A stretch of 64,000 bases of DNA from assembly GCF_002127325.2 (NCBI RefSeq), contig NC_035435.2, positions 109,784,517-109,848,516 of the forward strand, written 5' to 3'. The notes beneath the pieces are model-generated. The model had not been told where the DNA came from. It saw only the letters and a program-made list of their open reading frames with translations, and ran no database searches. Source of the stretch: Helianthus annuus. Lineage: Eukaryota > Streptophyta > Magnoliopsida > Asterales > Asteraceae. The translations under genes and the position numbers were made by a program. Position 1 is the first letter of the stretch, and the number at the start of each line of letters is the position of its first letter. Shown here one piece after another: positions 1-11,108 of the stretch.

Positions 1-84
1 ACATTATCCCCAAGTTTTAAGAACTTTCGTCCCGAAAGTTAAGGCAGCCACTGCCAAGCTAGCGTGTTTCAACGGGGTGTCACA
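1..84 (-). repeat. 3' LTR of Tekay element (terminal 84 bp only)
   Basis: It matches 7281-7364 almost base for base and ends in the inverted form of TGTGACACCCCG. On the minus strand this is the first part (U3) of the 3' LTR; the rest lies left of the window. Confidence 0.93.
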
Positions 85-96
85 TCATCCCCCCGT
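85..96 (-). other. Polypurine tract of Tekay element
   Basis: On the minus strand the sequence just before the 3' LTR reads ACGGGGGGATGA, a purine-rich plus-strand primer in the expected place. Confidence 0.75.
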
Positions 97-812
97 TAGT
101 TTGGAGTTTCGTCCCGAAATTCGGTTGTAGCTTCAGTGCTGGGGTTTTCGTTTGGGAACAACTGGGGGTACTTGGACTTCATCTGGTCTTCCCGCTCCCA
201 GGTAAACTCTGGGCCACGTCGTGAGTTCCAACGAACTCGCACAAGAGGTATCTGGCTACGTTTGAGGGTTTTGATCTCTCGATCAGTGATCTCAATTGGT
301 TCCTCAGTAAAGTGTAGCTGTTCATCAATAGTGAGTTCCTTGAAAGGAATTATGAGTGTTTCATCCGACAGACACTTCTTCAGATTAGACACGTGAAAGA
401 CATTGTGCACTGCACTCAGCTCTGCAGGCAGGTTCAATCTATAATTAACCTTACCGATTTTCTCGGTAATTTCGAATGGTCCAACATATCGCGGATTCAG
501 CTTGCCTCGTTTACCGAAACGAACCACACCCTTCCAGGGTGAGACTTTAAGTAGAACCCGGTCCCCGACCTGGAATTCTAGCGGTTTCCTACGCTTGTCA
601 GCGTAGCTTTTCTGACGGTCACGAGCTGCCGCCATGCGTTGTCTGATCTGGGTAATCTTTTCCGTTGTGTCTACCACCAGTTCTGGGCCTGTGAGTTGAC
701 TGTCACCGACTTCCGCCCAGCAAAGAGGTGATCGGCATTTACGACCGTACAATGCCTCAAAAGGTGCCGCCTGAATGCTAGTGTGGTAGATGTTATTGTA
801 GGAGAATTCCAC
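96..812 (-). pseudogene. Tekay integrase C-terminal part with chromodomain-like tail
   Basis: This 238-residue frame continues the integrase from the preceding frame after a single in-frame stop at about 828-830. It holds the end of the integrase core (segment around EFSYNN), a GPFEI-type integrase C-terminal domain, and a tail with [18 protein letters not shown], the aromatic-rich pattern of plant chromovirus chromodomains. In related elements such tails are thought to guide insertion into particular chromatin. The methionine at the start is internal, so this is a stop-interrupted portion of one polyprotein and not a separate gene. Confidence 0.88.
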
Positions 813-830
813 CAGCGGTAGATGTTTCTC

Positions 831-3800
831 CTAGTTCTTGCCAAAATCGATCACACATGCTCTAAGCATGTCTTCCAGGGTTTGGATGGTGCGTTCAGAC
901 TGCCCATCCGTTTGTGGGTGATAAGCAGTGCTCATGTCCAAACGTGAGCCAAAGGATTTGTGCATAGCTTGCCACAATTCCGAAGTAAAACGAGCGTCTC
1001 GGTCGGAAATAATCGAGGTTGGCACTCCGTGCCTTGAAACTACTTCCTTTAAGTAAACCTCCGCCAAGGTAGAAAACTTGTCTGTTTCCTTAATAGCCAG
1101 AAAGTGCGCGGACTTGGTCAATCGATCTACTATTACCCAAATAGTGTCATTTCCGCGTTGGGACCTAGGTAGCCCTGTAACAAAATCCATGGAAATTTGC
1201 TCCCATTTCCACTTCGGGATTTCGGGTTGCTGGAGTAGGCCTGCTGGTTTCTGATACTCAGTCTTGACTCTTGCGCAGGTTAAACATTTGCTAACGTATG
1301 CTGCTATGTGGGCTTTCATGCCAGGCCACCAGTAAGTGGTCCTTAAGTCGTGGTACATCTTATCTGAACCAGGATGTACTGAATAACGGGACTTATGGGC
1401 TTCGTCCATCACAAGCTCTCGTAGATCTCCGTAAAGTGGGACCCAAATGCGTCCTGCCACATAGTAGGCGCCGTCTTCTTTTTGCTCTAGTTGTTGTCTC
1501 GATCCTCGCAGGGACTCAGCCCTGATGTTTTCCGGTTTCAGAGCTTCAGTCTGAGCATTTCGAATCTGGGTAGGAAGATTAGACTGGATAGTAAGTTGTA
1601 ACGCTCGCACGCGCTTGGGCGTAGTGTCTTTTCGGCTGAGGGCGTCTGCCACGACATTGGCCTTGCCCGGATGGTACTTGATGGCGCATTCATAATCATT
1701 CAGGAGCTCGACCCATCGACGTTGTCGCATGTTTAATTCCTTTTGCTTGAAGATATGCTCGAGACTCCTGTGATCGGTGTAGATAGTGCACTTGGTACCG
1801 TACAGGTAATGTCTCCATATCTTAAGCGCAAAGATCACTGCTTCTAGTTCCAAGTCGTGCGTAGTATAGTTCCTTTCGTGCGTCTTAAGTTGTCGAGAGG
1901 CGTAAGCAATAACTTTGTCGCGTTGCATTAGCACACAACCGAGCCCATGGATGGATGCATCGCAGTAAACCACGAAGTCGTCAGTGCCTTCAGGCAGCGA
2001 GAGAATAGGAGCACTACAGAGATTATCCTTTAGTTTCTGAAATGCGGTTTCTTGAGCTTCACCCCATTTATAAACCATACCCTTCTGAGTAAGAGCCGTG
2101 AGAGGCTGAGCGATCTTTGAGAATCCCATGATAAATCGTCGATAGTACCCTGCTAGTCCCAAGAATTGGCGGACTTCGGTCGGGGTCTTAGGGGTAGGCC
2201 AATTCTTTATAGAGTCGATCTTTGCAGGGTCGACGTGGATTCCATCCTTGTTAACCACGTGCCCAAGGAAATGGACTTCTCGAAGCCAGAAGTCGCATTT
2301 CGAGAACTTGGCATATAGTTGCTCATTGCGAAGGAGTTCGAGGATAAGGCGTAGGTGTTGTTCATGCTCTTCTTGACTTTTCGAGTAGATCAGGATGTCG
2401 TCTATAAACACGATCACAAATTTGTCGAGGTAAGGTTTGCACACTCTGTTCATGAGATCCATGAATACCGCGGGCGCGTTGGTTATTCCAAAGGGCATAA
2501 CAAGGAATTCATAATGACCATAACGAGTTCTGAATGCAGTTTTGGAGATGTCTTCATTACGGACCCTTAGCTGATGATAACCTGATCGCAGGTCAATCTT
2601 AGAGTAGTAGCTCGATCCTTGCAACTGATCGAATAAGTCGTCGATCCGCGGGAGAGGGTAACGATTCTTGATGGTAACCTTGTTCAGCTCACGATAGTCA
2701 ATGCACATTCGGAACGTGCCATCCTTTTTCTTAACAAAGAGTACCGGTGCTCCCCAGGGTGATGAACTAGGGCGGATAAACCCTTTATCCAATAGTTCCT
2801 GTAGTTGTGTAGAGAGTTCCTTCAATTCTGTGGGGGCTAGTCGATAAGGCGCACGAGCTATGGGCGCTGCTCCGGGAGCTAGCTCGATTTGGAATTCGAC
2901 CTGACGGTGGGGAGGGAGTCCAGGTAGTTCCTCAGGAAATACCTCGGGGTAGTCACGCACTACTGGAAAATCTTCAATCCTCTTTTCCTTTTCCTGCGTG
3001 TTGGTGACAAGTGCTAAGATAGCAGTGTGCCCTTTTCGTAAACACTTCTGGGCCTTCAAGAATGAGATAACGCCTGAGATTTCTCCACCTTTGCCACCTT
3101 GTACAATGAGGGGTTTGCCAGAACGGCGGGGAATACGAACTGCTTTCTCTTGACAGAGGATCTCCGCGCGATGCTTGGATAACCAATCCATGCCGATAAC
3201 GACGTCGAAGCTTCCAAGTGTAACAGGGAAAAGATCGATACTAAATGTCTGACCAGACAACTCCAGTTTGCAGCCTTTGATAACATGTGAGGCCTCGATG
3301 TTTCTACCATTAGCTAACTCGACGATATGATGTGAACTTAGTGACGAAAGCGGACGCTTAAGCTTCTTACTAATACGTAGGGACACATAACTAGCATCGG
3401 CTCCAGAATCAAATAATACAGAAACATATCGATCATCGAGTAGGAACTTACCCGCTACGACATTGGGGTCATTCCTCGCTTCTCCAGCTCCAATCACAAA
3501 AGCCCTTCCTCTAGCACCATTCCCAGCATTGTTGTTCTGATCGTTGTTTCCAGCTCCCTGATTGTTGTTGCGAGTCTGGTTCAGTTCAGGACAATTCTTC
3601 TTATAGTGCCCCTCAGCTCCGCACTGGAAACAACCCTTGGCATTCCCGTGATGTTGTTGCTGCTGGTTCTGCCCCACGGGACGTGGACTCCTACAGTCCT
3701 TGGCCTCATGCCCCATCTTATTACATCGCTGACACTGACCTTTCCCACACGGCCCGCTGTGATGTCGATTGCACTTGTTGCACTTGGGGTGGTTACCGCG

Positions 3801-4490
3801 ATGGCCACCCTGTTGTTGAGTGCCCTTGTTGTTTTCAGTTTTCCTTTGCTGTGCCGGGGCCTGAGTGGGATTAGCATCCTTGCTTTGATTTCCTTCCCAC
3901 TTACGCTTGTTGTCACTAGAAGTTCCGACAGTAGCACTGATCCTTTTGGGCAACCTGCCCTCTTCTACGGCCTGATCAGTAAGTTTGTGAGCAAGTCGAA
4001 CGATCGGCTGAATGGTAGTGAGGTTGGCTGAAGTTACATGGCTTCGAATCTCTGGAGCCAAACCCTTGACGTACAACTCGATTCTTCGATACATAGGTCG
4101 AGACATGTTTGGGCAAATAGCAGCATAGTCATTGGACAGCTTGGTGTAGGTTTCAATCTCTGACCCAACCATCTTAAGCGCATAGTACTCGTTCTCAAGT
4201 TTGTGGATGTCATCCCGGTGACAGTACTCCTCCTTAATCATGTCCTTGAAATCCTCCCACGCAGTAGCATTAGCAGTTTCCAATCCAAACATCTGAATTT
4301 GCGCCTTCCACCAGGAAAGCGCGTTTCCTTCAAGCGTAGCAGTAGCAAACTTCACCCAATTCACAGGGGGACACTCACAGACAGCAAAGACAGCTTCAAC
4401 TTTCTCAATCCAATGCAGAAGACCTATGGCACCCTCAGTGCCGTTGAAAGGGAGAGGCTTGCAATCCATGAAAGTTTTGAAAGTACACAC
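831..4490 (-). pseudogene. Tekay gag-protease-RT-RNase H-integrase polyprotein
   Basis: A 1219-residue frame encodes most of the polyprotein. Visible in order: a capsid-like gag domain (about residues 10-180), three CCHC-type knuckles ([26 protein letters not shown] and [14 protein letters not shown], about 237-300), an aspartic protease with DSGA (about 360), reverse transcriptase (about 545-740) with the catalytic FIDD box, RNase H beginning near VVYCDAS, an integrase HHCC zinc finger ([11 protein letters not shown] to CLTC) and the DDE core with [11 protein letters not shown]. The frame ends at an amber stop inside the integrase. The gag N-terminus lies in another frame at 4491-4708. All catalytic motifs look intact, so decay is recent or slight. 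Confidence 0.95.
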
Positions 4491-4708
4491 GGGTGGTTGC
4501 GCAGGTGCATGCTGACCTGTTCGTGAGAAGCGAAGCGTACAGATTTAGGGATAAAAGGCGATGTGGCGGTAGGATCTAAACATCCTAGGGTAACGAGTTT
4601 ACCTCTAGGGTGAGCTGCGAAAGCTGCAGCCACCGTGTTGAGCAGGTTAGTGAATTGAGCCTGAGTCATGTTGATGTTTCCTCTTCCGCGTCCACTCATT
4701 GTCTTCAT
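4491..4708 (-). pseudogene. Tekay gag N-terminal fragment, frameshifted
   Basis: A frame starting MKTMSGRGRGNINMTQAQ contains a basic, glycine-rich gag leader and a short helical segment (FTNLLNTVAAAFAAH). It lies about 290 bases downstream of the primer-binding site, where gag should begin. It runs past 4490 in a frame different from the main polyprotein, so a frameshift near 4490-4510 separates the two. The ATG at 4706-4708 is the likely original start. Confidence 0.72.
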
Positions 4709-4974
4709 AACCAGAAAACACAGTATGAGTGTGATGTTGTAACGTAGCGAGAATGAGATAGAAGAGAGAGGTGCATCTATCTAATTTAGGCACACTAGTA
4801 CGTATAGCAAAACAGGAAACATAAGGTAAGCAAACAAGTAAGCACTGGTCCGAGCTATGAGGTCAAAAGAGTTGAGCCTTGCACTTGGAGTGTAGTGTCG
4901 TCGCGAGTCACAGGTTATAGTCTGGTTTTTCCCCAAAAAGATTTTTCCCCTTTTTAAAACCAAGTTCACTATAA

Positions 4975-4992
4975 CCAATGGCTCTGATACCA
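4975..4992 (-). other. Primer-binding site, initiator tRNA-Met type
   Basis: On the minus strand the sequence reads TGGTATCAGAGCCATTGG, complementary to the 3' end of plant initiator tRNA-Met, three bases after the 5' LTR. It sets element orientation and the inner LTR border. Confidence 0.95.
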
Positions 4993-6059
4993 ATCTGTCA
5001 CACCCCCAAAATCCACCTGCGGATAACACCCGCTTTGAGGGCGTGACTGACCAGGATCCAGCCACTAATCATACTGAGCATTGATTTAATATTAGAAATA
5101 TTTACTATCCAAAGTAGTTAGCAACATTGCAGTTTAAGTTCGATGATTAGTTTAACAAAACAGCGGAAGCATAAACCAAAGTAGTTTTAAAGATCGTCCT
5201 TAGTTCAAGATAGTAAAACCCAACACACGGGTCTGACGAACACTACACATCCCCAAGCAGCAGCTCCTCAGTCACGGGTTACCTGCAAAGCATGCAGTAA
5301 AGGGTCAACAATAATGCTGAGTGAGTTCACTAGTTTCAGTTTTAGTTTACCAAAAACTTAGGTTGTTTAGATAAAGCATTTATAATCACGTTATGGGGAG
5401 CTACCCCATCTGTAAGCTCACTAAACTGTAGATACCGAAACTGTTGACGGAATATTATCGTGCCCCGAGTCAATGTCTATCGTCATTGACCATGTTGCAA
5501 GGTCTACTAGTTCACGCCCGATCTCCCCCGGTCTCGGTGTGAGGTTGTCAAACCTAATAGCGCTATCAACTAATAACCCGTTCGCCCCCGGCGATTAATC
5601 GGTATTGTAAGCAGGGACTTAGAGTGATAGAGTTTCGTTTAGCATGGCTAGTTGTGATTAATAAATAGTGTCCAAACGTATCTCCCCCGGAGATAGTAAT
5701 TACCCATTCTGATTTCCCCCGGAGTAATGGGTCAAAAGTGTTTTTCCCAAAGTTGGTAGTTTGTTCGTGTCCCTCCGCGGGACGCATGCTTTTAGTGTGT
5801 GAACTCACCTTGGGTTGCTCGGCAGATTAGGTTACTTGGTCAAACACGCTGGTCACCACGTCCTAACATGGTTACCGGTATGGGTCAGGTTCGGTGTACA
5901 AGCATTCACGTAAAAACTTACACATTACTACCACGTATCATGCATACAAGTAAACAGTGGGTTATTGGGCCGGCCCTAACATTTACACAGTCAAACAGCA
6001 ACACACAGTCCAGTCAACAGGTAGCCCATGTTACACACATTATGGCCCAATAACCGAAG

Positions 6060-6270
6060 TGGACAGCCCAGTCGCAACCAGGTGGTCTCGAGTCGCAACC
6101 AGGAGGTCTCGGCTTGTCATGCTGTGGTTGCGAGTCGCAACCGTCGTAGTCTCGAGTCGCAATCGTGTGGTTTCGAGTTGTCACGCTATGGTTGCGAGTC
6201 GCAACCGTGTGATCTCGAGTTATCACGCTGTGGTTGCGAGTCGCAACTGTGTGGTTGCGAGTCGTAATGC
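6060..6270. repeat. Degenerate tandem repeat built on GAGTCGCAACC
   Basis: About eight imperfect copies of a unit containing GAGTCGCAACC followed by TGGTCTCGAGT or a variant, roughly every 20-35 bases. A related set occurs at 7090-7155 directly upstream (minus strand) of the LTR TATA box. Confidence 0.85.
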
Positions 6271-7030
6271 TGTCCCTTTCATGTTCACGTGTTGATTCAG
6301 GTACATCAGTCCAAGTTGTACTATGTAATCAGGCCCAAATCGAGTAATAGCCAATAAGGTTCAACTAACAACTTTTCCTAATCAGTCTATTAGTAAAATA
6401 GATCAAACATTGCCCTTTTTGAAATCTTTAAACCATATTCAACAATGTTCATCATAAGTTCATCAATTCGAGGGTTTTCATGTCAAACATAACCATACAT
6501 TTATGAACCAAAATCACATATTTTTAACAAGATCATTTGCGAGAACAAGAAAACATACATTTTGTAGCCGAAATCTTATGTTCAACAACATCATTTTGCA
6601 AGAAATAATGAAGCATAGTATGGTTAGCCATGAATACTCTTAAACTACCATTATCTAGCCATCTTTAAGCATGTTAGCAAGTATTCATACATAAAAGTTT
6701 ACACATATAGTCAAACTTCACAAATCATCCTAAAGATCATGCATAATACTACTAATCAAGCATTTTCTAGTTCATTTAATCCACATAAATCCTATGCACA
6801 TAATAATAACACTAACCGGTTTGAGAAGAAGGAGCCGAAACAAAAGAAAAGGAACCGAGAAAATGGAGTGTCCGAGTGATGATCTTGTCCGAGATTCCTT
6901 GACCGAGATCCTTGCTTGATCCGAAAGTTGGAAGAGAATGGGATGTTGTTTGGGGTTTTCTAGTTGAGAGAGAATAGAAGGAGTGTGTTTGTGTGTTGTG
7001 TAAAATGAAGGAAGTGGGGAAAAGGTTGGG

Positions 7031-7038
7031 ATTATATA
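7031..7038 (-). promoter_or_regulatory. TATA box of Tekay LTR promoter
   Basis: The minus strand reads GGTATATAATCC here, inside the 5' LTR, with GAGTCGCAACC-like repeats just upstream. This is the best candidate for the LTR promoter core; the start site is not determined. Confidence 0.55.
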
Positions 7039-7364
7039 CCAAGTATCAAGTAGGCTAAGGGGGTTTCGGCCCAAACCGGTTACGGCCCAAGAGGCCCACT
7101 CGAGACCGAGTGGCCCACTCGCAACCGAGTGGTTGCGAGTCATGGTCTCGACTCACATACATATATATATAATACGTACATACAACACACATTTTGCAAA
7201 TAAAGATCACGTTTTCATTTAATAACATATATATACACAAACCTATTACAAAGTGTTCGTTCGGAAAAACCTAGAGTGTCACATTATCCCCAAGTTTTAA
7301 GAACTTTCGTCCCGAAAGTTAAGGCAGCCACTGCCAAGCTAGCGTGTTTCAACGGGGTGTCACA

Positions 7365-7630
7365 AAATCCCATATTGGCCGTGGGCAACAGAGATTCTTT
7401 CTTTATAAAATGCACTGCGTCTTAAATCACCAACGCGTTTTGGGCTTAAAGGTAGTAGATGAAAGTAGAAATCCATATTTAAGTGTACTCATGTAGGAGT
7501 AGTACCAAGATGGTTGACAACTTGGGAAATCTCCACCGGGGCAACCAAAAACAAATCTATGAGTTATAGGATAGGCAACCCATCGGGGGTAAAGCAAACA
7601 ATATTAGTGGTACGAGAGGCCGGATATGAA
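7365..7630 (+). repeat. Cassandra 5' LTR (truncated) with 5S-like sequence
   Basis: It aligns with 7846-8105. The 5S-like part is 7481-7545 and is more diverged than in the 3' LTR: the box C region reads CCAAGATGGTTGACAACTTG. The LTR start is missing at the junction with the Tekay LTR. Confidence 0.8.
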
Positions 7631-7633
7631 AAA

Positions 7634-7646
7634 GGGTATCAGAGCC
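7634..7646 (+). other. Cassandra primer-binding site
   Basis: The sequence GGGTATCAGAGCC differs by one base from the tRNA-iMet site TGGTATCAGAGCC and lies immediately after the 5' LTR, as expected. Confidence 0.8.
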
Positions 7647-7654
7647 ATAACTAT

Positions 7655-7832
7655 TTCATTCGGGATGGTAGGGCAAACCTTATCATGAATGATGAGTCCC
7701 CAGGAGTGTCCATGAGAACACCTTAGGCAAATCCCATATCTCAAATTGGGATGGTGGGGCAAACCCCATCGAGGACGAGGAGTCTATAAGGTAGGGTGAT
7801 GTTAGTGATACGGGGAAGATTAGCACGGTCCA
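7655..7832 (+). other. Cassandra non-coding interior with internal duplication
   Basis: A block with GGGATGGTAGGGCAAACC (about 7661) recurs as GGGATGGTGGGGCAAACC (about 7748), and an LTR-start-like string GAACACCTTAGGCAAATCCC occurs between them. The interior therefore looks partly duplicated, with an LTR-start remnant. There is no coding capacity. Confidence 0.6.
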
Positions 7833-8112
7833 TAGTAACACCCTAGGAAAATCTCACATCGGTCGTGGTAAGGTGAGATTCTTTGTTCATAAGGAATAGT
7901 ATGCCTCTTAAATCACCAATGCTTTTGGAATAATGATAGTGTATGAGAGGGGAACTCCATAGATAAGCATGCTCACGTGGGAGTATTACCAGGATGGGTG
8001 ACCTCTTAGGAAGTCTCCATCGAGGCAACCAAAAACATATTAATGAGTTCTTGGATGGCAAACTATAGGGGGCAAAGCAGATAAAATTGGTGGTATGAGA
8101 GGCCGAATGTTA
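7833..8112 (+). repeat. Cassandra 3' LTR with well-preserved 5S-like region
   Basis: It begins AGTAACACCCTAGG (probably a mutated TGTAACACCC) and ends GAATGTTACA. The 5S-like part at 7963-8030 keeps a box C-like block AGGATGGGTGACCTCTTAGG (7991-8010), the internal control region used by TFIIIA in genuine 5S genes. It is not a functional 5S gene: the 5' half is poorly conserved. Confidence 0.82.
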
Positions 8113-8879
8113 CAATTTCAATCAATTTTGGACATTGCAAAGATACATTCCCATGCTCACAAAGCGGTACCATCGTGTTGTTATGTGTGTTTCATGCCAT
8201 CCTTTATTCCTTGAATTTTAAACTTGCTAAGTTGGTATTGACTTGTTGATCTTGCTTTCTTGGGCTTGCAAACCTTGCTTATTCTATTGTTGAACATTCT
8301 AAATTTGCTTATTGGACTTGTAGAACTTGCTATTTTTCTTGTTGTCTTCTTGCTTTACTTGTCGGTTTCTTGGTTTAAGCTTTTGACCTTGCTATTTAAC
8401 TTGTTGGTTAGATCATTCTTCTAAACCATGGATTCAAAAACATAAAAAAACCACTGCATGTTTCCTTAATCTCGACCAGCCACACCAGATAGTGATTAGC
8501 TCTATTAATCCATCGGTGAGTCGTCAATTCCTCTAAGGTAGTTGCTTTTATATATATCAAGTCCTTTACACTTTGGTGTTATCTATGCGCAAAGGTAAGA
8601 ATTTACCCAACCCGAAGTCCCATCCAAAACATTTAACCTCCGTTAAGAGCATCAACATGTTTTAATTCTATGTAGACATAGAAAACATGAAAGACCCAAG
8701 TTAAGGGTGTCGCAAGATTGTTGGTAGACTTTAAGGATTCATGGAAACTCTAATGACCCAAGTTAATGGCGACACTATTACTTCACTCACTTTCAATAAA
8801 CTATGTTAATTAATTAAATTCATTAACACACACACACACCGTGCTTACCTATGATCTTCCTTAGCTAGCCTGACATCAA
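8113..8879. other. Intergenic, no recognisable gene
   Basis: AT-rich sequence with loosely recurring CTTGCT words at 8230-8410 and a short (CA)n tract near 8825-8840. No supported coding or structural feature. Confidence 0.5.
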
Positions 8880-9640
8880 GGGGGTGTGTCCCCCCCCCCC
8901 AAAAAAAAAAAAAAACCCTCAAGAATCTAGCCAAGAATGGTCATGGAAGAAAATAAGATCAAACTTGAAAAGATTATATAAATCATTAAAAGCTTGATTA
9001 CACTAATGATTCTTGAGTTTCTCCTAATGATTACAATGATTAGAAAGTGTGGATAGAAGATAAATGTGTAGTGGAGAAAAGGGGAGAGAATGAACAATTG
9101 AAAATGGTGGAGAAGGCCTCTATTTATAGGCTGGTTAGGGGTGAGGCATGCCTCGTGCCTGGAAGACACGGGTCGTGCCCAGTCAGGTGACCTGCTGTAG
9201 CCAATTACTCGAGGCACGGGTCGTGTCAAGTACACACGGGTTGTGGTCAACTTTGTGGACTCCACAGAATCTTTTAAATCTTCCAGAAGCCTTATCTTGT
9301 CTTTGTACTGCCCAGGCACGAGCCGTGCCTGGCTCTTTTCGCATGATCTTTGTGTAGTGGTCTTCTGGAGTTGGCGGGATCCGAGGCATGGGGCGTGTCT
9401 GGAAAATTTTCTTCTAATTTTCTCCGTTTTTCACCCGATTTTGCTTCCTTTGTTATTCTTGGGTTATTTTTGTCCAAAAAATTCAATATAAACCAATTTA
9501 AGCTTAATTTGAACATTTGATTAACAAAACACATTATAAATGGGTGATAATTTCACATAAAAACAAGTTCATTTTTGCTCATATCATTTTTGCTCATATC
9601 ATTTTTGCTCATGTGTAGTTATCTAATAGTTCTGACGAAA
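8880..9640 (-). repeat. Probable LTR fragment with TATA box and CACGGGTCGTG repeats
   Basis: A minus-strand TATA box (CTATTTATA on the plus strand at 9120-9128) is followed, on its upstream side, by five or so copies of a CACGGGTCGTG-like dyad between 9145 and 9390. The layout mirrors the Athila LTRs at 22709 and 28855, but the bases differ and no LTR ends, partner LTR or TSD are visible. A poly-C/poly-A tract lies at 8891-8914. Confidence 0.5.
9570..9613. repeat. 15-bp tandem repeat, three copies
   Basis: The unit CATTTTTGCTCATAT is repeated three times head to tail, the last copy ending in GT. Confidence 0.95.
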
Positions 9641-9744
9641 TTTAGTACTTATTTTTATCTATAGTAATTGATTTCAATAAATTCTTATTTTTAATTTTTT
9701 AAATATTTTAGATCAAACTATGATTGTTATTATGTATTTTAGAA

Positions 9745-10700
9745 ATAATGGATTTAAATAATCTCAACTACCAGTAATTGGCCACCAAAAATCCAACTAC
9801 AAAAGCGTTTCCTGATGGCCCCACTAACATATTTTCCCCTAACGAGCATTTTCTATCTGAGGTTTGACCTAGTTGGTTTTTGTTGACGTGGATGTTGATG
9901 TGGAAGAAATTACATTTTGCAGCCAACGTGTAAGCCACCACCATCACCACTTGTCGAAGGGCAGCCGAACCTTCTCCGACGAACCAAGGCTCCATCGAAA
10001 CGAAGAAGACCCCAACCCTTCCCGTACCTGGTGTCGCAACCACCCAGTGATGAAATTCCGACCGATTATCTGAAAGCCCGCGAGGTTTGCAACAACGGTG
10101 AAAGATAGGGTTCCGCCTGATCACTTGGGGGTGGCAACATGCTTTCCGGGCTGCTAACGATGTTTCTCAACAAGCTCTGGTTGGCTAAGGCGTTGTGATT
10201 ATGGATTTTAGCTGGACCTAGTGGTGCTTCGCTGGTGCAGGTCATTTTTTCCAATTACCACAGGCGTTGGCGAACAGCTCTAGTGAAGCAAGCGCTAACG
10301 GTTTCGTCTAGGGTTTAGACCCATCCTATAGTGACCAGATTGGCGACGGTATGACTTTGGTAAGTGAAACACATGGTGATAGTGGTGGAAAGTAGTAATG
10401 GTTGAGAGATCGAGTAGGGGAAGGGTCGAGGTCGTTTACGTTTCGTCGGAGCCATGGTTCATCGGAGAAGGGTCGCTGCCCCCAACAAGTGCTTATGGTG
10501 GTGGCTGCCTAATGGCTACCAAGTGTGATTTTTTTCCACGTCATTATCCATGTTAGCAAAAACTAACTGGGTTAGACCTTAGTTGGAAAAGGCTCGTTCG
10601 GAGAAAATATGTTAGATGGTGGGACCATCAAGAAACATTTTTGTAGTTGGGACTATTGGCAGTCAATTGTTAATAGTTGGGATTATTTAAATCCATTATT
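9745..10700. mobile_element. Non-autonomous DNA transposon with long inverted repeats (MULE-like)
   Basis: The left end, from AATAATGGATTTAAATAATC, pairs with the reverse complement of the right end near 10681-10700. The match continues inward for roughly 270 bases per arm (about 9745-10020 with 10430-10700), including a GC-rich stretch around ACCTTCTCCGACGAACC. Arms this long with a short unique centre are typical of Mutator-like elements. No clean 9-bp TSD is visible, so the superfamily is tentative. Short open frames inside are by-products of the GC-rich arms. Confidence 0.7.
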
Positions 10701-11065
10701 CCTTTATTTTATAAAGTTGCGAACAATTGCAAATCAACTAGTTGAGACCAAATTTATTTATGTTGGTTATTAATAAACTGATTGTGTGAGGTTGAAAATT
10801 GGTAATTTTGCAACTGATTTTAGGTGGCTACTTTTATAACCGATTTGTTTTAATGTTTTATGTAATAGCTTCCTTCATTTTGTAGATTGCTTTTAAACCT
10901 CGTTTAGCTTGTTCTTTTTGTTAAATTCTTGAAGTTCCTACATGTAAAACGATGCCAGTATAGTATATAACGATCTAGTCTCTATTCAATATAGTTTAAT
11001 CTAGACAATATATGTTATTATTATTGTACCAGATTCGAGAGCCATGTATTAGACGTGTTTATTCA
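10701..11065. other. Intergenic, nothing recognised
   Basis: AT-rich sequence without a supported gene, repeat pair or motif. Confidence 0.5.
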
Positions 11066-11108
11066 ACAGAACAGCAACAACAACCATATCCAGTATAATC
11101 CCACTCAT
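11066..11108 (-). mobile_element. RTE-type LINE, extreme 3' end (piece 1, split by insertion)
   Basis: On the minus strand this reads GGGATTATACTGGATATGG followed by a GTTGTTGTTG-rich tail, the usual 3' end of plant RTE LINEs. The adjoining sequence normally found beside this end, beginning CTGGTGGGGACTGAGAAGGG, occurs 20 kb away at 31087. The LINE was therefore split by the nested LTR block between them. Confidence 0.7.

Larger units (their letters stand above)
1..7364 (-). mobile_element. Ty3/gypsy chromovirus (Tekay-type), nearly complete, minus strand
   Basis: In minus-strand order the element has a 5' LTR (7364-4996), a tRNA-iMet-type primer-binding site, gag, protease, reverse transcriptase, RNase H, integrase, a chromodomain-like C-terminus, a polypurine tract, and a 3' LTR cut by the window edge. 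The first 84 bases are nearly identical to 7281-7364, which fixes the LTR end. The chromodomain tail and long LTR point to the Tekay/Del branch. The coding region has at least one frameshift and one in-frame stop, so this copy is probably not autonomous. It lies inside a Cassandra TRIM. The left target-site duplicate is outside the window, so the TSD cannot be tested. Confidence 0.93.
4996..7364 (-). repeat. 5' LTR of Tekay element (2369 bp)
   Basis: On the minus strand it starts TGTGACACCCCG and ends GGGGGTGTGACA, with the usual TG...CA borders. The inner border abuts the primer-binding site and the outer border matches the partial 3' LTR at the window start. It contains a TATA box near 7031-7038, an array of GAGTCGCAACC-type repeats (6060-6270) and a second cluster at 7090-7155. 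The part around 5530-5810 (R/U5 side) is recognisably shared with the solo LTR at 60692-63364. Confidence 0.93.
7365..8112 (+). mobile_element. Cassandra-type TRIM, 5' LTR truncated by Tekay insertion
   Basis: Two similar ~270-bp repeats (7365-7630 and 7833-8112) each contain a segment resembling the 3' half of plant 5S rRNA. They flank a ~200-bp non-coding interior that starts with a tRNA-Met-type primer site. A 5S-bearing LTR and a tiny non-coding interior define Cassandra terminal-repeat retrotransposons in miniature. The left repeat lacks the first ~14 bases present in the right one and stops exactly at the Tekay LTR border, so Tekay inserted into it. These elements rely on proteins supplied by other elements. 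Confidence 0.85.

Noticed and set aside
3581..3937. Alternative frames opposite or alongside Tekay gag
   Set aside because: They overlap the zinc-knuckle region of the real polyprotein in other frames.
7963..8030. Functional 5S rRNA gene
   Set aside because: Only the 3' half with box C is well preserved, and it is embedded in a TRIM LTR.
9768..10124. 118-codon frame in the MULE-like arm
   Set aside because: It lies in an inverted-repeat arm and has equally open frames on the other strand; no domain recognised.
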